A stretch of 64,000 nucleotides of DNA from JABMMZ01 sp964438995 (GCA_964438995.1 CAYTMQ010000007.1:62001-126000); one strand, 5' to 3'; shown: positions 25,237 through 34,630, numbered from the stretch's first letter. Notes: a model not told the origin generated them from the sequence alone. Program-made: numbers and translations.

Positions 25237-26199
25237 ATGGCAGAAATTCTATTATCAATTATTGCAGGGTTAGTTTTATTCTTGTTTGCAGTTAATAATC
25301 TATCGGAATCTATTCAATCAATCATTGGGGAAAATGCAAATGCTTGGATTCAAAAATTTACATCTAATACTTTTAGTGGTTTACTTGTCGGAATTGTCGT
25401 AACCACTTTACTCGATTCTTCTTCTGCTGTTATCATTATTACTATTGTATTAGTTAATTCTCAAATATTAACTTTTAAACAAGCAATGGGTATTGTGCTA
25501 GGTGCGAATATAGGCACTACTATAAGCAGTCAGATTATTGCCATGGATATCGGCAAATATTCACCCATACTTTTACTTATAGGTTTTCTATTATTGTTTA
25601 TTTCAAAATCTAAAAGAATCAATAATATTGGTAAAGTGATTTTGTATTTTGGCGTCTTATTCTTTGGTTTGTTTACAATGGAGAATGCAGTGGAGCCACT
25701 TAAAGAAGAAGCATTCTTTGCAGAATGGATGAAAAAAACAGAAAATCCTATTATGGGTGCTTTAATAGGAGCCTTGGTAACTCTAGTAATACAATCTTCT
25801 TCTGCTACTGTCGGAATGGCCATTATTCTTGCAAAAAAAGGATTCCTTAGTTTGGTTGGTGGTGTAGCTGTCATGCTGGGAGCTGAGTTAGGTACTTGCA
25901 GTGATACATTGCTCGCTACTATTAAAGGTAGTCGACAAGCATTGAAAACTGGCTTGTTTCACGTAACGTTTAATCTGTTATCAATCTTATTAGGTTTGCT
26001 TTTATTTTATCCTTTTGTTGATTTGGTTAATAAAATTAGTAGCGGAGCACCTATTGAAAGAACATTAGCAAATGCTCATATGCTCTTTAATATTTTCGGC
26101 GTATTGATTTTTGTTTGGACAATTCCTCTATTTGAGAAAGTTCTTAACCGACTGTTACCTGATAAAATCTTGTTGAATGAAACAAAGTCAGTTGAGTAA
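25237..26199 (+). CDS. Na+/phosphate cotransporter family protein (NptA/YjbB-like)
   Basis: A 320-aa inner-membrane protein with the two inverted repeats of the Na/Pi-cotransporter family: LLDSSSAVIIITIVLVNSQIL at about 57-80 and VIQSSSATVGMAIILAKKG at about 184-202. Both hold the Ser-rich substrate loop, and LGANIGTT and LGAELGTC follow each. It lacks the C-terminal PhoU domain of larger YjbB proteins. The likely role is Na+-coupled inorganic phosphate transport. It appears to be a single-gene unit. Confidence 0.9.
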   Translation: MAEILLSIIAGLVLFLFAVNNLSESIQSIIGENANAWIQKFTSNTFSGLLVGIVVTTLLDSSSAVIIITIVLVNSQILTFKQAMGIVLGANIGTTISSQIIAMDIGKYSPILLLIGFLLLFISKSKRINNIGKVILYFGVLFFGLFTMENAVEPLKEEAFFAEWMKKTENPIMGALIGALVTLVIQSSSATVGMAIILAKKGFLSLVGGVAVMLGAELGTCSDTLLATIKGSRQALKTGLFHVTFNLLSILLGLLLFYPFVDLVNKISSGAPIERTLANAHMLFNIFGVLIFVWTIPLFEKVLNRLLPDKILLNETKSVE

Positions 26200-26767
26200 T
26201 AAGGTGTTATCAAAATAGTTAACAACGAATAACTATTACACCATTTTACTATATTTGAACAGTATAGTTTTAATTGGATTTGGTGATTGATTCCATCATA
26301 CCTTTAGTTTAAAAAGTTATATTTAAAGGTTGGTGTTTAGAGTAAATTTAAAAGATTTGAAAGTTAAGGTCGTCATCTCATTGAAAACAAATTGTACAAT
26401 GTTAAATAGTGACAATAGTACAAATTACAATAAAGAATGAATTGCTAGAACAATATAAAAGTAACCTTTTTCAAAGGTAAAAGATGAAATCAAAACTTGA
26501 TCCAAAAAGAACATTCAATTAAAAAGTGAAAGTATTTCAAATTAACAACATAATGGTTTGGGGTGATGCTATGGGTAATCGTATTGACACACTTAAAACA
26601 ATAGGAAAGTGACTTAACTAATTTTACAATGATTGAGACAATTGGTGGTCCACTTTTTCCTTTTTTGCTAAAATGATTCCACCTTTTGACCAAGCACTTG
26701 AACAATACTTGAAAGACCTTAAAAACGAAGCAAAAAATAATTTTAAAAATAAAATAAAAATCAATTT
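26200..26767 (+). other. Intergenic region without a supported gene
   Basis: AT-rich and without a convincing gene. A 36-codon frame at 26673-26783 (MIPPFDQALEQYLKDLKNEAK) overlaps the start of the next gene and might be a remnant. An 8-nt motif GTACAATG/ATTGTACA is not repeated enough to call an operator. Confidence 0.4.
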
Positions 26768-27175
26768 ATGGCATACAAAATAGGCTCAAAAGATAAACCA
26801 ATGGCTCTTAAAACGCCACCATTGACAAGTGAATATACAATGCACATTGACCAAAAAGATGGTAATGATGTTTTGGTTTGCACGGTTGGAAAAACTGTGT
26901 TGTTATACAATATTAATATCATAGACGACCTTCATAAGATGCTAAAAAAGCATGGTGATTGGATGGAACTTGGAAGTGCAGACGAGCAAAAGCCTGCAAA
27001 AGAAGGGACAGTAGAGTTTTGGGCGCGTGCTGAAAACAATCCTGTTGGTGGCTGGTACGGACTAAAGAAAGGACTTCGAGGAAGAGTAGGGATGTATATT
27101 CCTCCATTGATGGAAGCCCTGGGACTAGCAGAAGTTACACACGATCCTAAAGGAAATAAAATGAGGGCGAAATAG
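26768..27175 (+). CDS. Conserved hypothetical protein, 135 aa
   Basis: A small soluble protein. MAYKIGSKDKPMALKTPPLTSEYTMHIDQKDG at the start, WMELGSADEQKPAKEGTVEFWAR in the middle, and GGWYGLKKGLRGRVGMYIPPLMEALGLAEVTH at the end are unusually invariant-looking. I recall close relatives in many unrelated bacteria annotated only as a domain of unknown function (perhaps DUF6855; I am not sure of the number). Function unknown. No signal or membrane segment. Confidence 0.75.
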   Translation: MAYKIGSKDKPMALKTPPLTSEYTMHIDQKDGNDVLVCTVGKTVLLYNINIIDDLHKMLKKHGDWMELGSADEQKPAKEGTVEFWARAENNPVGGWYGLKKGLRGRVGMYIPPLMEALGLAEVTHDPKGNKMRAK

Positions 27176-27359
27176 CAATTAAAGCATGAAGCTTCGATAA
27201 TGCTTGAGGTTTGTAGTATTTCCTCCATATATATTTAGTAAAGTTATTCTTAGCTTTTCGTATACTTTGTTGATTCAATTAAGATGTATAGTTTTCTACG
27301 TCATTAAGCCAAATTATTTTTAGCTGTTATCTAATTTTTAAATATAAACCTTTATTAAA

Positions 27360-27926
27360 ATGAAACGACTTGATTATTTTAGACTTTTTTATGATATAGG
27401 TACAACAGAATATGATGTATTAGCTGATAATTTAAAAACCAAATCTCTTAAAAAAGGTGAATTTATAACGGTACCTGGACAAATTCAAAAGGAACTCTTA
27501 TTTGTCAATAAGGGAGTTCAAATGTCATATTTTGATGCAGAAAACAAATCACATGTGATTGCTTTTACCTATCCACCAAATTTGTGTGCAATCCCAGAAT
27601 CTTTTTCTTTCCAAGTGCCTTCCAAGTATTATCTGACTTGTTTAACGGATAGTGAATTTGAATATATCTCTTATATTGATTTACAATTGCTCTTTAACCA
27701 ATCGCAACAAATTGAGCGGCTTTTTAGAAGAATGACGGAAGCTGTTTTGGCAGGCATGATAAACCGTCATATTGAATTGCACAGCATGACAATTGAAGAA
27801 CGCTATAAAACATTTTGCCAGCGCAGTCCACATTTGCTTCAGCTTGTACCACAAAAGTACATAGCTTCGTATTTGGGTATCGACAAAACTAATTTCAGTA
27901 AACTGTTTAATAGTGTAAAGTTTTAA
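27360..27926 (+). CDS. Crp/Fnr-family transcriptional regulator
   Basis: Residues about 15-120 form a cyclic-nucleotide-binding-like beta barrel (LKKGEFITVPGQIQKELLFVNKGVQMSYFDAENKSHVIAFTYPPN). A dimer helix follows, then a C-terminal winged helix (VPQKYIASYLGIDKTNFSKLFNSVKF) with the recognition helix. It ends right after that helix, so the wing is short. No FeS-type cysteines are seen. It probably controls the hydrolase gene 68 nt downstream. Confidence 0.85.
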   Translation: MKRLDYFRLFYDIGTTEYDVLADNLKTKSLKKGEFITVPGQIQKELLFVNKGVQMSYFDAENKSHVIAFTYPPNLCAIPESFSFQVPSKYYLTCLTDSEFEYISYIDLQLLFNQSQQIERLFRRMTEAVLAGMINRHIELHSMTIEERYKTFCQRSPHLLQLVPQKYIASYLGIDKTNFSKLFNSVKF

Positions 27927-27944
27927 TGTTGGTATAGACCAACA
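27927..27944 (+). promoter_or_regulatory. Perfect 18-bp palindrome, candidate operator
   Basis: TGTTGGTATAGACCAACA lies directly after the regulator's stop codon and about 50 nt before the hydrolase ATG. A -7-like box, GAACTTTG (27965-27972), lies downstream, so the palindrome overlaps the upstream side of the hydrolase promoter. It is a candidate binding site for the Crp/Fnr regulator. It could instead be a weak terminator hairpin, but no T tract follows. Confidence 0.5.
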
Positions 27945-27994
27945 TTTATTGTCTAAAGGTAGTCGAACTTTGCCATAATTTTAAAGTATCAATT

Positions 27995-28879
27995 ATGGAA
28001 AATCAATGGTTAGACAAAATAGAATACCCTTTTAAATCACATTTTTTTGACATCAATGGGAAACGCTTACATTATATAGATGAAGGAAAAGGCGACATAC
28101 TTTTATTCGTTCATGGCACTCCTTCTTGGAGTTTTGACTATCGCAATATCATTAAAGATTTGAAAGAAAATTATAGATGTATCGCTATCGACCATATTGG
28201 ATTTGGACTTTCAGACAAGCCAGAGCACTATGATTACTCAACGCAAAATCACAGTAAGACTTTGGAAAGATTTATACATGAAAAGCAATTAAAAGAAATA
28301 ACACTTATTGTTCACGATTTTGGCGGTCCAATTGGATTAAATGTTGCTTTGCAACATCCAGATACTTTTAAAAATTTGGTGATACTTAATTCCTGGTTAT
28401 GGAGCAGCGAGCATGACCCTGAGTTTATAAAACTAAAAAGAATATTAAAAAGTCCATTACTTCCTTTTCTTTATAAATATTTAAATTTTTCACCAAAATA
28501 TATCTTACCACAATCTTTTGGCGACAATAAGTTACCCAAAAAACTATTAAAGCAATATACGAAACCCTTTGCAAACAAGACACAAAGGAATGGTGCATTA
28601 TCATTTGCAAAATCATTGCTTAACGATCAAAATTGGTTTGAGGAACTTTGGGGCATGCGAGGCAAAATTTCTAACAAACCAACTTTGTTGATATGGGGCA
28701 TGAAAGATGCTGTCATCAAACCTCATAACCTTTTTAAGTTCCAAAAAGAATTTTCAAACTCAAAAACCATTCAACTTGAAACATGTGGGCATTTTCCGCA
28801 AGAAGAAGAACCAGAAGAAGTCACGAAAGCTATCTCCAATTTTCTAAAAGAAAGGCAAACCACATCTAACATCAATTAA
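27995..28879 (+). CDS. Haloalkane-dehalogenase-like alpha/beta hydrolase
   Basis: A 294-aa alpha/beta-hydrolase fold. HGTPSWSFDYR at about 40-50 is the oxyanion region. VHDFGGPIG at about 108-116 is the nucleophile elbow with Asp instead of Ser, as in haloalkane dehalogenases. LIWGMKDAVIKP near 232 holds the third acid, and CGHFPQEEEPEEV near 265 the catalytic His. The residue after the nucleophile is Phe rather than the Trp that usually helps hold the halide, so activity on haloalkanes is uncertain. It is probably cytoplasmic. Confidence 0.85.
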   Translation: MENQWLDKIEYPFKSHFFDINGKRLHYIDEGKGDILLFVHGTPSWSFDYRNIIKDLKENYRCIAIDHIGFGLSDKPEHYDYSTQNHSKTLERFIHEKQLKEITLIVHDFGGPIGLNVALQHPDTFKNLVILNSWLWSSEHDPEFIKLKRILKSPLLPFLYKYLNFSPKYILPQSFGDNKLPKKLLKQYTKPFANKTQRNGALSFAKSLLNDQNWFEELWGMRGKISNKPTLLIWGMKDAVIKPHNLFKFQKEFSNSKTIQLETCGHFPQEEEPEEVTKAISNFLKERQTTSNIN

Positions 28880-28928
28880 ACAACTTGCTTGACAATTATT
28901 GCTTGTATGGTTGAAACACACTACTAAC

Positions 28929-29109
28929 ACCCCCAACTCCACCACTAGCTACAGAGTAGCGTCTTGTCAGCGACAAAATATTAGCCCAGGCTGAAAAATT
29001 TTCGAAGAAAATTGAGAGGCCAGGGTTTTTTGCACCCGCAAAAAAAAGGAGCCCCGTAGGTGGCGACCAAAAATGAACGAATGTACATGTCCCCAACCTT
29101 GTAAGGTTG
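28929..29109 (+). repeat. Dispersed multi-hairpin element, copy E (shortened)
   Basis: Keeps the stems GCTAC-AGA-GTAGC, TTGTC-AGC-GACAA and CCCAGGC...GCCAGGG, but ends after GGTGGCGACCAAAA with a single AACCTTGTAAGGTT unit. Same orientation. The following 150 nt to 29262 are AT-rich and without a gene. Confidence 0.7.
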
Positions 29110-29262
29110 AATTAGTAAAGGTCAAAATATAGGTAGTTGCATTGTTTGATAAATTAATTTCTCATATTGTAGTAACATTTTATCTAGTTCGTCGTTTTAG
29201 ACTTAGTATTTGGCCTTAATTTTTATATTTTATTTAAACTGAAAACTATTTAATTCTTATTT

Positions 29263-30477
29263 ATGAAAAAGCTATTTTTTTTAATTCTTTGCACTTTATT
29301 GATTCATTCAGTGAATAGTCAAATAAAATTTGATATCTCGAAAATGAAGAAGGTTGAGGTTGAGAAAATTATCAAAGAGAAATCACCTGAGGTTGTATAT
29401 TTTCAAATGAAATATGGCGGTTTTGAATTGATTGATAACAGTGAAATCAAGAAAATTGAAAATAAAATCATCAAAAAAATCCAATATGTTTATACGGATT
29501 ATCCTGTAGGATTTGATTACTCTGAATTAGACTTTCAAAGATTTGCGTCATTATATGTTCTGATGCCAAACTCTTTTAACAAACCATGGATAGAATGGGA
29601 AATTGTTAAGCAAACTAAATGTTCAAATTCATTCGAAGCGAGCACAATGTTTCATGGTTTTATTATTACATTAAAAGAGGGACCAGCACCTAACACAATT
29701 TTACAAATACCTCAAGATGTTCAAAAAAAATTAGATAAAATTACCTCAAAAGTTGAATTGTTTGACATTAATTCATCCGATGATATTTCAAAATTTTTGT
29801 CTTCAAAAGAAATTAAAATCAATGATGTAAAATATCCTAATAAAAATGGTACTGTAAAGCTTTTTAAACAAAAAGATCAAGGGGCATTTTATATTGCCAA
29901 TGGCTTGTTTTTAACTACTGGTGTTCCTGTGGGGGCAATAGGTCCCAATAGTTCTCCTTCAACTACTTCTGTCAACAATGTAAAATTAACTCCAGATAAA
30001 GACTTGGCATCATTAGTTGGAAAAACATCTAAGCTTTTTGATGCTTCCATCGTAGAGTTTGATGTACAAATTGACGCCGATTCATTGGTGTTTAAATATG
30101 CTTTTGCATCAGAAGAGTATCCTGAGTTTCTTCAATTTAATGATGTTTTTGGACTTTTTATATCTGGTCCAGGATTGAATAATATATCCAAAGATACTAT
30201 GATTAATTTGGCCACATTGCCCCAAAGTAAAACCCCCATTTCAGTGTCTTCAATTAACCATTTGAAAAATAATGAATATTATTTATCTAATGATTATACA
30301 ACGGATTTGAAGTTATTTAAAACATGGCAATTTGATGGTTTTACAAAAGTGCTTACAGCTAAAATTAAAGTTAAGCCAAAACAAAAATACCACATTAAAT
30401 TTGCAATAGCAGATTTTGGCGACCCTTACTATGATTCAGCTATTTTTATTGATGCATTTGGGATAAAGTCTAAATGA
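29263..30477 (+). CDS. Choice-of-anchor L domain protein, 404 aa
   Basis: A signal peptide (KKLFFLILCTLLIHSVNSQ) sends it out of the cytoplasm. Residues about 215-404 contain the choice-of-anchor L domain: YIANGLFLTTG, FDVQIDADSLVFKYAFASEEYPEFLQFNDVFGLFISGPGL and KYHIKFAIADFGDPYYDSAIFIDAFGI. The N-terminal 200 residues are unrecognised. These domains occur in large secreted Bacteroidota proteins, normally with a type IX sorting domain after them. Here the protein ends at the domain boundary with no sorting domain. Confidence 0.85.
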   Translation: MKKLFFLILCTLLIHSVNSQIKFDISKMKKVEVEKIIKEKSPEVVYFQMKYGGFELIDNSEIKKIENKIIKKIQYVYTDYPVGFDYSELDFQRFASLYVLMPNSFNKPWIEWEIVKQTKCSNSFEASTMFHGFIITLKEGPAPNTILQIPQDVQKKLDKITSKVELFDINSSDDISKFLSSKEIKINDVKYPNKNGTVKLFKQKDQGAFYIANGLFLTTGVPVGAIGPNSSPSTTSVNNVKLTPDKDLASLVGKTSKLFDASIVEFDVQIDADSLVFKYAFASEEYPEFLQFNDVFGLFISGPGLNNISKDTMINLATLPQSKTPISVSSINHLKNNEYYLSNDYTTDLKLFKTWQFDGFTKVLTAKIKVKPKQKYHIKFAIADFGDPYYDSAIFIDAFGIKSK

Positions 30478-30670
30478 TTTTGGCTTACGGTCAATAAAAT
30501 ATTCTTAATGTACTACTTTCATCTGAAAAAATGCCAGATAAATGGTTGAATTGGAGTCTAATTATATCTGACCTAAAATATTTTTCTAACAATGATGTGC
30601 AATCTTAATAATATTTCAACTTTCGGTCGGTAACCTCCTCCTTACGGTGACATTTTATGACAGAGGTCGT

Positions 30671-30988
30671 CAACCTTGTAAGGTTGAAACACATTACCCC
30701 CAATCCCCAACACCACTAGCTACAGAGTAGCGTCTTGTCAGTGACAAAATATTAGCCCGGGCTGAAAAATTTTCGAAGAAAATTGAGAGGCCTGGGTTTT
30801 TTGCGCCCGCAAAAAAAAGGAGCCACGTAGGTGGCGACCAAAAGAAATCGAAGGAGAGATTTGTAAAATAGTCCCCCAACCTTACAAGGTTGGTTTGGTC
30901 AGCTTCACCAACCATGTAAGGTTGAAATTTTCGAAAAAACAACCTTACAAGGTTGTATCGAGTCAGTTTAACAACCTTACAAGGTTGA
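30671..30988 (+). repeat. Dispersed multi-hairpin element, copy F
   Basis: The longest copy. It begins with an extra CAACCTTGTAAGGTTG, carries the usual hairpin series (CCCGGGC against GCCTGGG, TTGTC-AGT-GACAA), and ends with four palindromic units, one of them mutated (AACCATGTAAGGTT). GT and AC centres are mixed. The DNA from 30478 to 30670 shows no gene. Confidence 0.75.
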
Positions 30989-31093
30989 AATATGAAACAA
31001 GTAACATGAAAAAATAGAATTTGAACAATTTAATATAAATAGAAGCGTTGTAATGTTCAGACTAAATGCAATTGACAGATTAAAAATTATTAA

Positions 31094-32122
31094 ATGAAGC
31101 ACATTTTAACTTTGTTTTTGATTGCTTTAACTATTCATGCTTGTAATGATAATAGCTCGCAAAAACATCAGGTATTAGTAAACAATAAAGACACCATAAA
31201 AAGTTCTATTAGCTTGCATGATACAGTAAGTGGTCAAACTATTTTTACTAAAGAGAAAATTGATAAATTTAGTGAAGCCATGATTTTCTATTTCAAGAAT
31301 AAAGTGGGCTATAAACACAATGACTATTATACAACAGTTGATACTTTTATTAAAGAAGATTATACGTCAATAGTCATTACAATTAGAACGGGTGTATATA
31401 AAACAAATGGATTAATAAGCTTTGTCATATATACCTTTAAAACAGTAGATAAAGCAACAAATTTTTTTAACGATCTCAAGACACAAGAATTGGTTCTAGG
31501 ATTTGGTATCAATAAGCGCCCCAATCATATTGTATTAGATAGTAATATTGTAATTTGGCACCAACTTGAACATAGTTATGGACATAGAGTTAAAGAAATC
31601 TCTAAGATATTTAATCAACAATTTAACTTCAACCCTCATGCTTCTAACCTAGATTCAGTATCTGGATTCACGTATTGTAAGTGTAAAAATGAAGACGCTT
31701 CTTTAGAAGGTATAACGGGTAAATGGCATGCTTACAATCCAATAAAAATTTGGGAAAAACATGAAGGTGATAACTATGAGGATTGCAATAAATTCAATTT
31801 GGATAAAATAGATTTCAAATTAAGCAAAGATTCAATTTTTTTTAATGGGTATTCTATGCCAATTGAAGTACATTCATCAATAAAATTGCCAGATAACAAG
31901 TTGTATTGGAAACATGTTATAGCCGACTCAATACCTAATTTTACCGATAATTCGTTAACAAAAGACTATGTTAAAAGGAGAAATCAATTAAGTGCAATAC
32001 CAGGTCGGTTAACGACTTACCATATTAAGATAACCAATCATTGCTATATCAATATCGATAGATTGGAGAATGGCATAAGCTATATGTATGTAGACAATAA
32101 ACTCTTCAATTTAAGAAAATAG
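31094..32122 (+). CDS. Hypothetical lipoprotein, 342 aa
   Basis: MKHILTLFLIALTIHACNDN is a lipoprotein signal, Cys at 17. The mature protein is strand-rich with a short cysteine cluster FTYCKCKNED (about 195) and WEKHEGDNYEDCNKF. No family recognised. It is the last gene of the hairpin-element region. Confidence 0.65.
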   Translation: MKHILTLFLIALTIHACNDNSSQKHQVLVNNKDTIKSSISLHDTVSGQTIFTKEKIDKFSEAMIFYFKNKVGYKHNDYYTTVDTFIKEDYTSIVITIRTGVYKTNGLISFVIYTFKTVDKATNFFNDLKTQELVLGFGINKRPNHIVLDSNIVIWHQLEHSYGHRVKEISKIFNQQFNFNPHASNLDSVSGFTYCKCKNEDASLEGITGKWHAYNPIKIWEKHEGDNYEDCNKFNLDKIDFKLSKDSIFFNGYSMPIEVHSSIKLPDNKLYWKHVIADSIPNFTDNSLTKDYVKRRNQLSAIPGRLTTYHIKITNHCYINIDRLENGISYMYVDNKLFNLRK

Positions 32123-32204
32123 ATTCACTCATATTGAATTTCATTCAAACACATCCAAACCACATTCCTTTTCTCTTTTCTTTAAAAATTAACTATTTTC
32201 GCTT

Positions 32205-33248
32205 ATGCTTAAAATTAAAACATTTCTATTACTCTTTATATTAAAGGCGCTATCTCTATATGCCCAGTCAGAGCCCGTTATGCCTAAGGCCAGCGAACTG
32301 AAGTCGTATTTGTTTAAACGTGTTGAACAAATTCAAGCTTCCATATATAAATCGTCTTTAGAAGGTAAAATTACCGTGTATAAAACCGATTCTTTGATCA
32401 CACCTTTTTCATTGAAAGAGTTTTCGGAAAGAGGCAACTCCATGAATTTTGAAGGCAACAAAGCTTTGAAGTTTACGGCTAAAGACCTTAAAGGAATGAT
32501 GTTCATTGCTTCAGTCAATAGCGCATTAGGGTCTGTAAACGATCAGCGTACACTAGAGGGTGTTAGTCTTTTGTTTCAACCAAGTATTGGTGGAGTATTG
32601 TTGCCGGTTCAACCAATAGGCAATTATAAAATAGACGAACTTAAACGTGTACTAAACGAGCAAGACCTGCAATTTATCATGTACATGTATTCTTACGCAT
32701 CGTATTCTAATGCCTATTTTGGATTTGAATACCCCGACCAAGATCCATTTTACTACTTCAATACACAAAAAAGAACATATATATCAATCGACACTCAAGC
32801 AGTGCATTATACTGCAAACATGCTAGCCGCAGTAAACGACTACCTTTACAATGTCAATGAATTATCGAAAGCAAAGCCTAACGAATTCATGATACTCGAT
32901 GAACAAAGTAAACGTCAGATTGCGTTTTCAGATGTCGGAAATTTATACAAACAAACATTGGTGGCCTTTATTTCAACAGATGAGAACGATCCTACAAAAG
33001 GTTACGACACAACATGGAAACAAAACAGTGACATCATCAAAATTGGCACACCCATCATTGATACAGCTTCCGGAAAAATCATTTCATTTCGCACATCGGT
33101 AGAAACAGATAATTTAAAATTAGCTTATTTCACATTACCCGTTTCAACCTTAAAAAAGTACGCGCCATTATCCGCCATCATCTGGTTCCATGAAGATTAT
33201 TTCCGTTGGAAACCCAACCCCAAAACCGCGAAAATGAATAAACGGTAA
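32205..33248 (+). CDS. Secreted protein, 347 aa, paralogue of 33605-34630
   Basis: A signal peptide (LKIKTFLLLFILKALSLYAQ) is followed by a domain I cannot name. It aligns by eye along its length with the opposite-strand gene downstream. Shared landmarks are EGVSLLFQPSIGGVLLPVQPIG, LNEQDLQFIMYMYSYAS, and the C-terminal IIWFHEDYFRWKP. Repeated aromatic residues suggest a beta-rich fold. Many proteins of this type in Bacteroidota lie next to gliding or T9SS components, but no such gene is close here. Confidence 0.65.
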   Translation: MLKIKTFLLLFILKALSLYAQSEPVMPKASELKSYLFKRVEQIQASIYKSSLEGKITVYKTDSLITPFSLKEFSERGNSMNFEGNKALKFTAKDLKGMMFIASVNSALGSVNDQRTLEGVSLLFQPSIGGVLLPVQPIGNYKIDELKRVLNEQDLQFIMYMYSYASYSNAYFGFEYPDQDPFYYFNTQKRTYISIDTQAVHYTANMLAAVNDYLYNVNELSKAKPNEFMILDEQSKRQIAFSDVGNLYKQTLVAFISTDENDPTKGYDTTWKQNSDIIKIGTPIIDTASGKIISFRTSVETDNLKLAYFTLPVSTLKKYAPLSAIIWFHEDYFRWKPNPKTAKMNKR

Positions 33249-33604
33249 TCCGTTATTTGGTTATTGGTTATTTGTTATTGGTTATTGGTTATTCGTTATT
33301 TGGAAAAGCATGCGACAGCGTCGCACATTCATGTATTACCTGAAGGTAATCCGTAATCATACATGCCCATCTTTTCGGTAGCCTGCCGGCAGCGCCTAGG
33401 GACAATCATTATGAAACCTAAGATTTCGGAATCATTAATTTCCCATTTCGGTAGCCTCTCGCCTGAGGCGGACATGCTCCGGCAGCGCCAAGGGACAATC
33501 ATTATGAAATCCTAATATCCACAATCATTAATTTCCCGTTCGGAAACCCCGCAGTCTACGACTCGGGGTAAAAGAAATGAAAAAAAAACCAAGCAGCCGT
33601 GCTG
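33249..33604. repeat. Hairpin- and repeat-rich spacer between convergent genes
   Basis: Holds a tandem GGTTATTGGTTA-type run (33258-33300). Short hairpins follow: TGCGAC-AGC-GTCGCA and ATTACCT-GA-AGGTAAT. A direct repeat of about 90 bp has copies at 33373 and 33446, each starting TTTCGGTAGCCT and containing AGGGACAATCATTATGAAA. A last stem near 33547 reads CCCCG...CGGGG. No gene is seen. It probably serves as a two-sided termination region. Confidence 0.55.
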
Positions 33605-34630
33605 CTACTTCCCATTCTTATATTTTTTCTTCCACCTCAAATAATCTTCCAAATACCAAAGGGTAACTCTTCCACCTTCAAAATTTCGATATGCACTAGC
33701 ATCTATCCTAAATCTATAGTAAATGGTTTTGTTAGAATTATAGTAACGAATAAAAGTGTTCAACCCAATTATTTGATAATTGCTATTGATTATAATACTA
33801 TCACAATAGGTTGGATAACGAGCATATTCAATCATTGAATCTCTATTGCCATACAAGACCAAAACAGAATCAGGATATAAATGACCAGTTTCATATAACC
33901 CAATATACTTGTTTAATTGATAATCGAAAATCGGAAATGGCTTTTCTTTTTTGTTATCTCTCCCCGCATATTGCCAAATTGAAAAATAACTTCTACCTGA
34001 AACAATCATTTTTGACATTTTTAAAAGAAATGAAGAATCAATTTTAATGTATTGTTTCCCCTCAACACTTATTTGTTGGTTTGGCGACCAATTATTATCA
34101 TGAAATTTAACTTGATTGTTCAAGCTAGCATAATTACCCAATAATAGCAGAAATTTGTAATCATTTGAATCTACTACGTTTTTTATATCTGATAATTTGA
34201 TCCAACAAATTGGAAAATCATTCCCGATGAAACCATTATATGTAGGTTTGAATAACAAAGCAATTGCGCTTAATTCTAAAACTTGTGTGGATTGAAATAG
34301 AGAAGATTGAATCGTTCTAAGAAACCATAAGCCTGAAATATTCTTTCTGTCAAATGGTACAGTTATCCCATTTGAATCGATGTATCCTCCAAGGATTTTT
34401 AATATTTCAGAAGGAGTTTTTATATTTAAGGAGTCTCTTAAATATGCAGGAATTTTGCCACCAATACTCAAATCATACAAATTTCTAATGATGCCATTTG
34501 TTCTCTCTTTAATATAAACATTTAGACTGTCTTCTTTAGGATATTGTACCAATTGCTGCGATTTTATAACCGTCATTTGGAAGATAATTGCTACAATAAT
34601 TAAAGATTTTTTAGGAAGTTTTAACGTCAT
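33605..34630 (-). CDS. Secreted protein, 341 aa, paralogue of 32205-33248
   Basis: The start at 34630 gives MTLKLPKKSLIIVAIIFQMTVIKSQQ, a good signal peptide; an upstream in-frame ATG at 34729 would add an unlikely 33-residue leader. Matches to its paralogue include IALLFKPTYNGF, DYKFLLLLGNYAS and the end LWYLEDYLRWKKK. The two genes face each other across the hairpin-rich spacer, so one copy seems to have been inverted after duplication. Function unknown. Confidence 0.65.
   Translation of the reverse strand: MTLKLPKKSLIIVAIIFQMTVIKSQQLVQYPKEDSLNVYIKERTNGIIRNLYDLSIGGKIPAYLRDSLNIKTPSEILKILGGYIDSNGITVPFDRKNISGLWFLRTIQSSLFQSTQVLELSAIALLFKPTYNGFIGNDFPICWIKLSDIKNVVDSNDYKFLLLLGNYASLNNQVKFHDNNWSPNQQISVEGKQYIKIDSSFLLKMSKMIVSGRSYFSIWQYAGRDNKKEKPFPIFDYQLNKYIGLYETGHLYPDSVLVLYGNRDSMIEYARYPTYCDSIIINSNYQIIGLNTFIRYYNSNKTIYYRFRIDASAYRNFEGGRVTLWYLEDYLRWKKKYKNGK

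Noticed and set aside
26673..26783. Small open frame before the 135-aa gene
   Set aside because: It has only 36 codons, overlaps the next gene, and shows no recognisable family. It may be a remnant, but cannot be supported as a gene.
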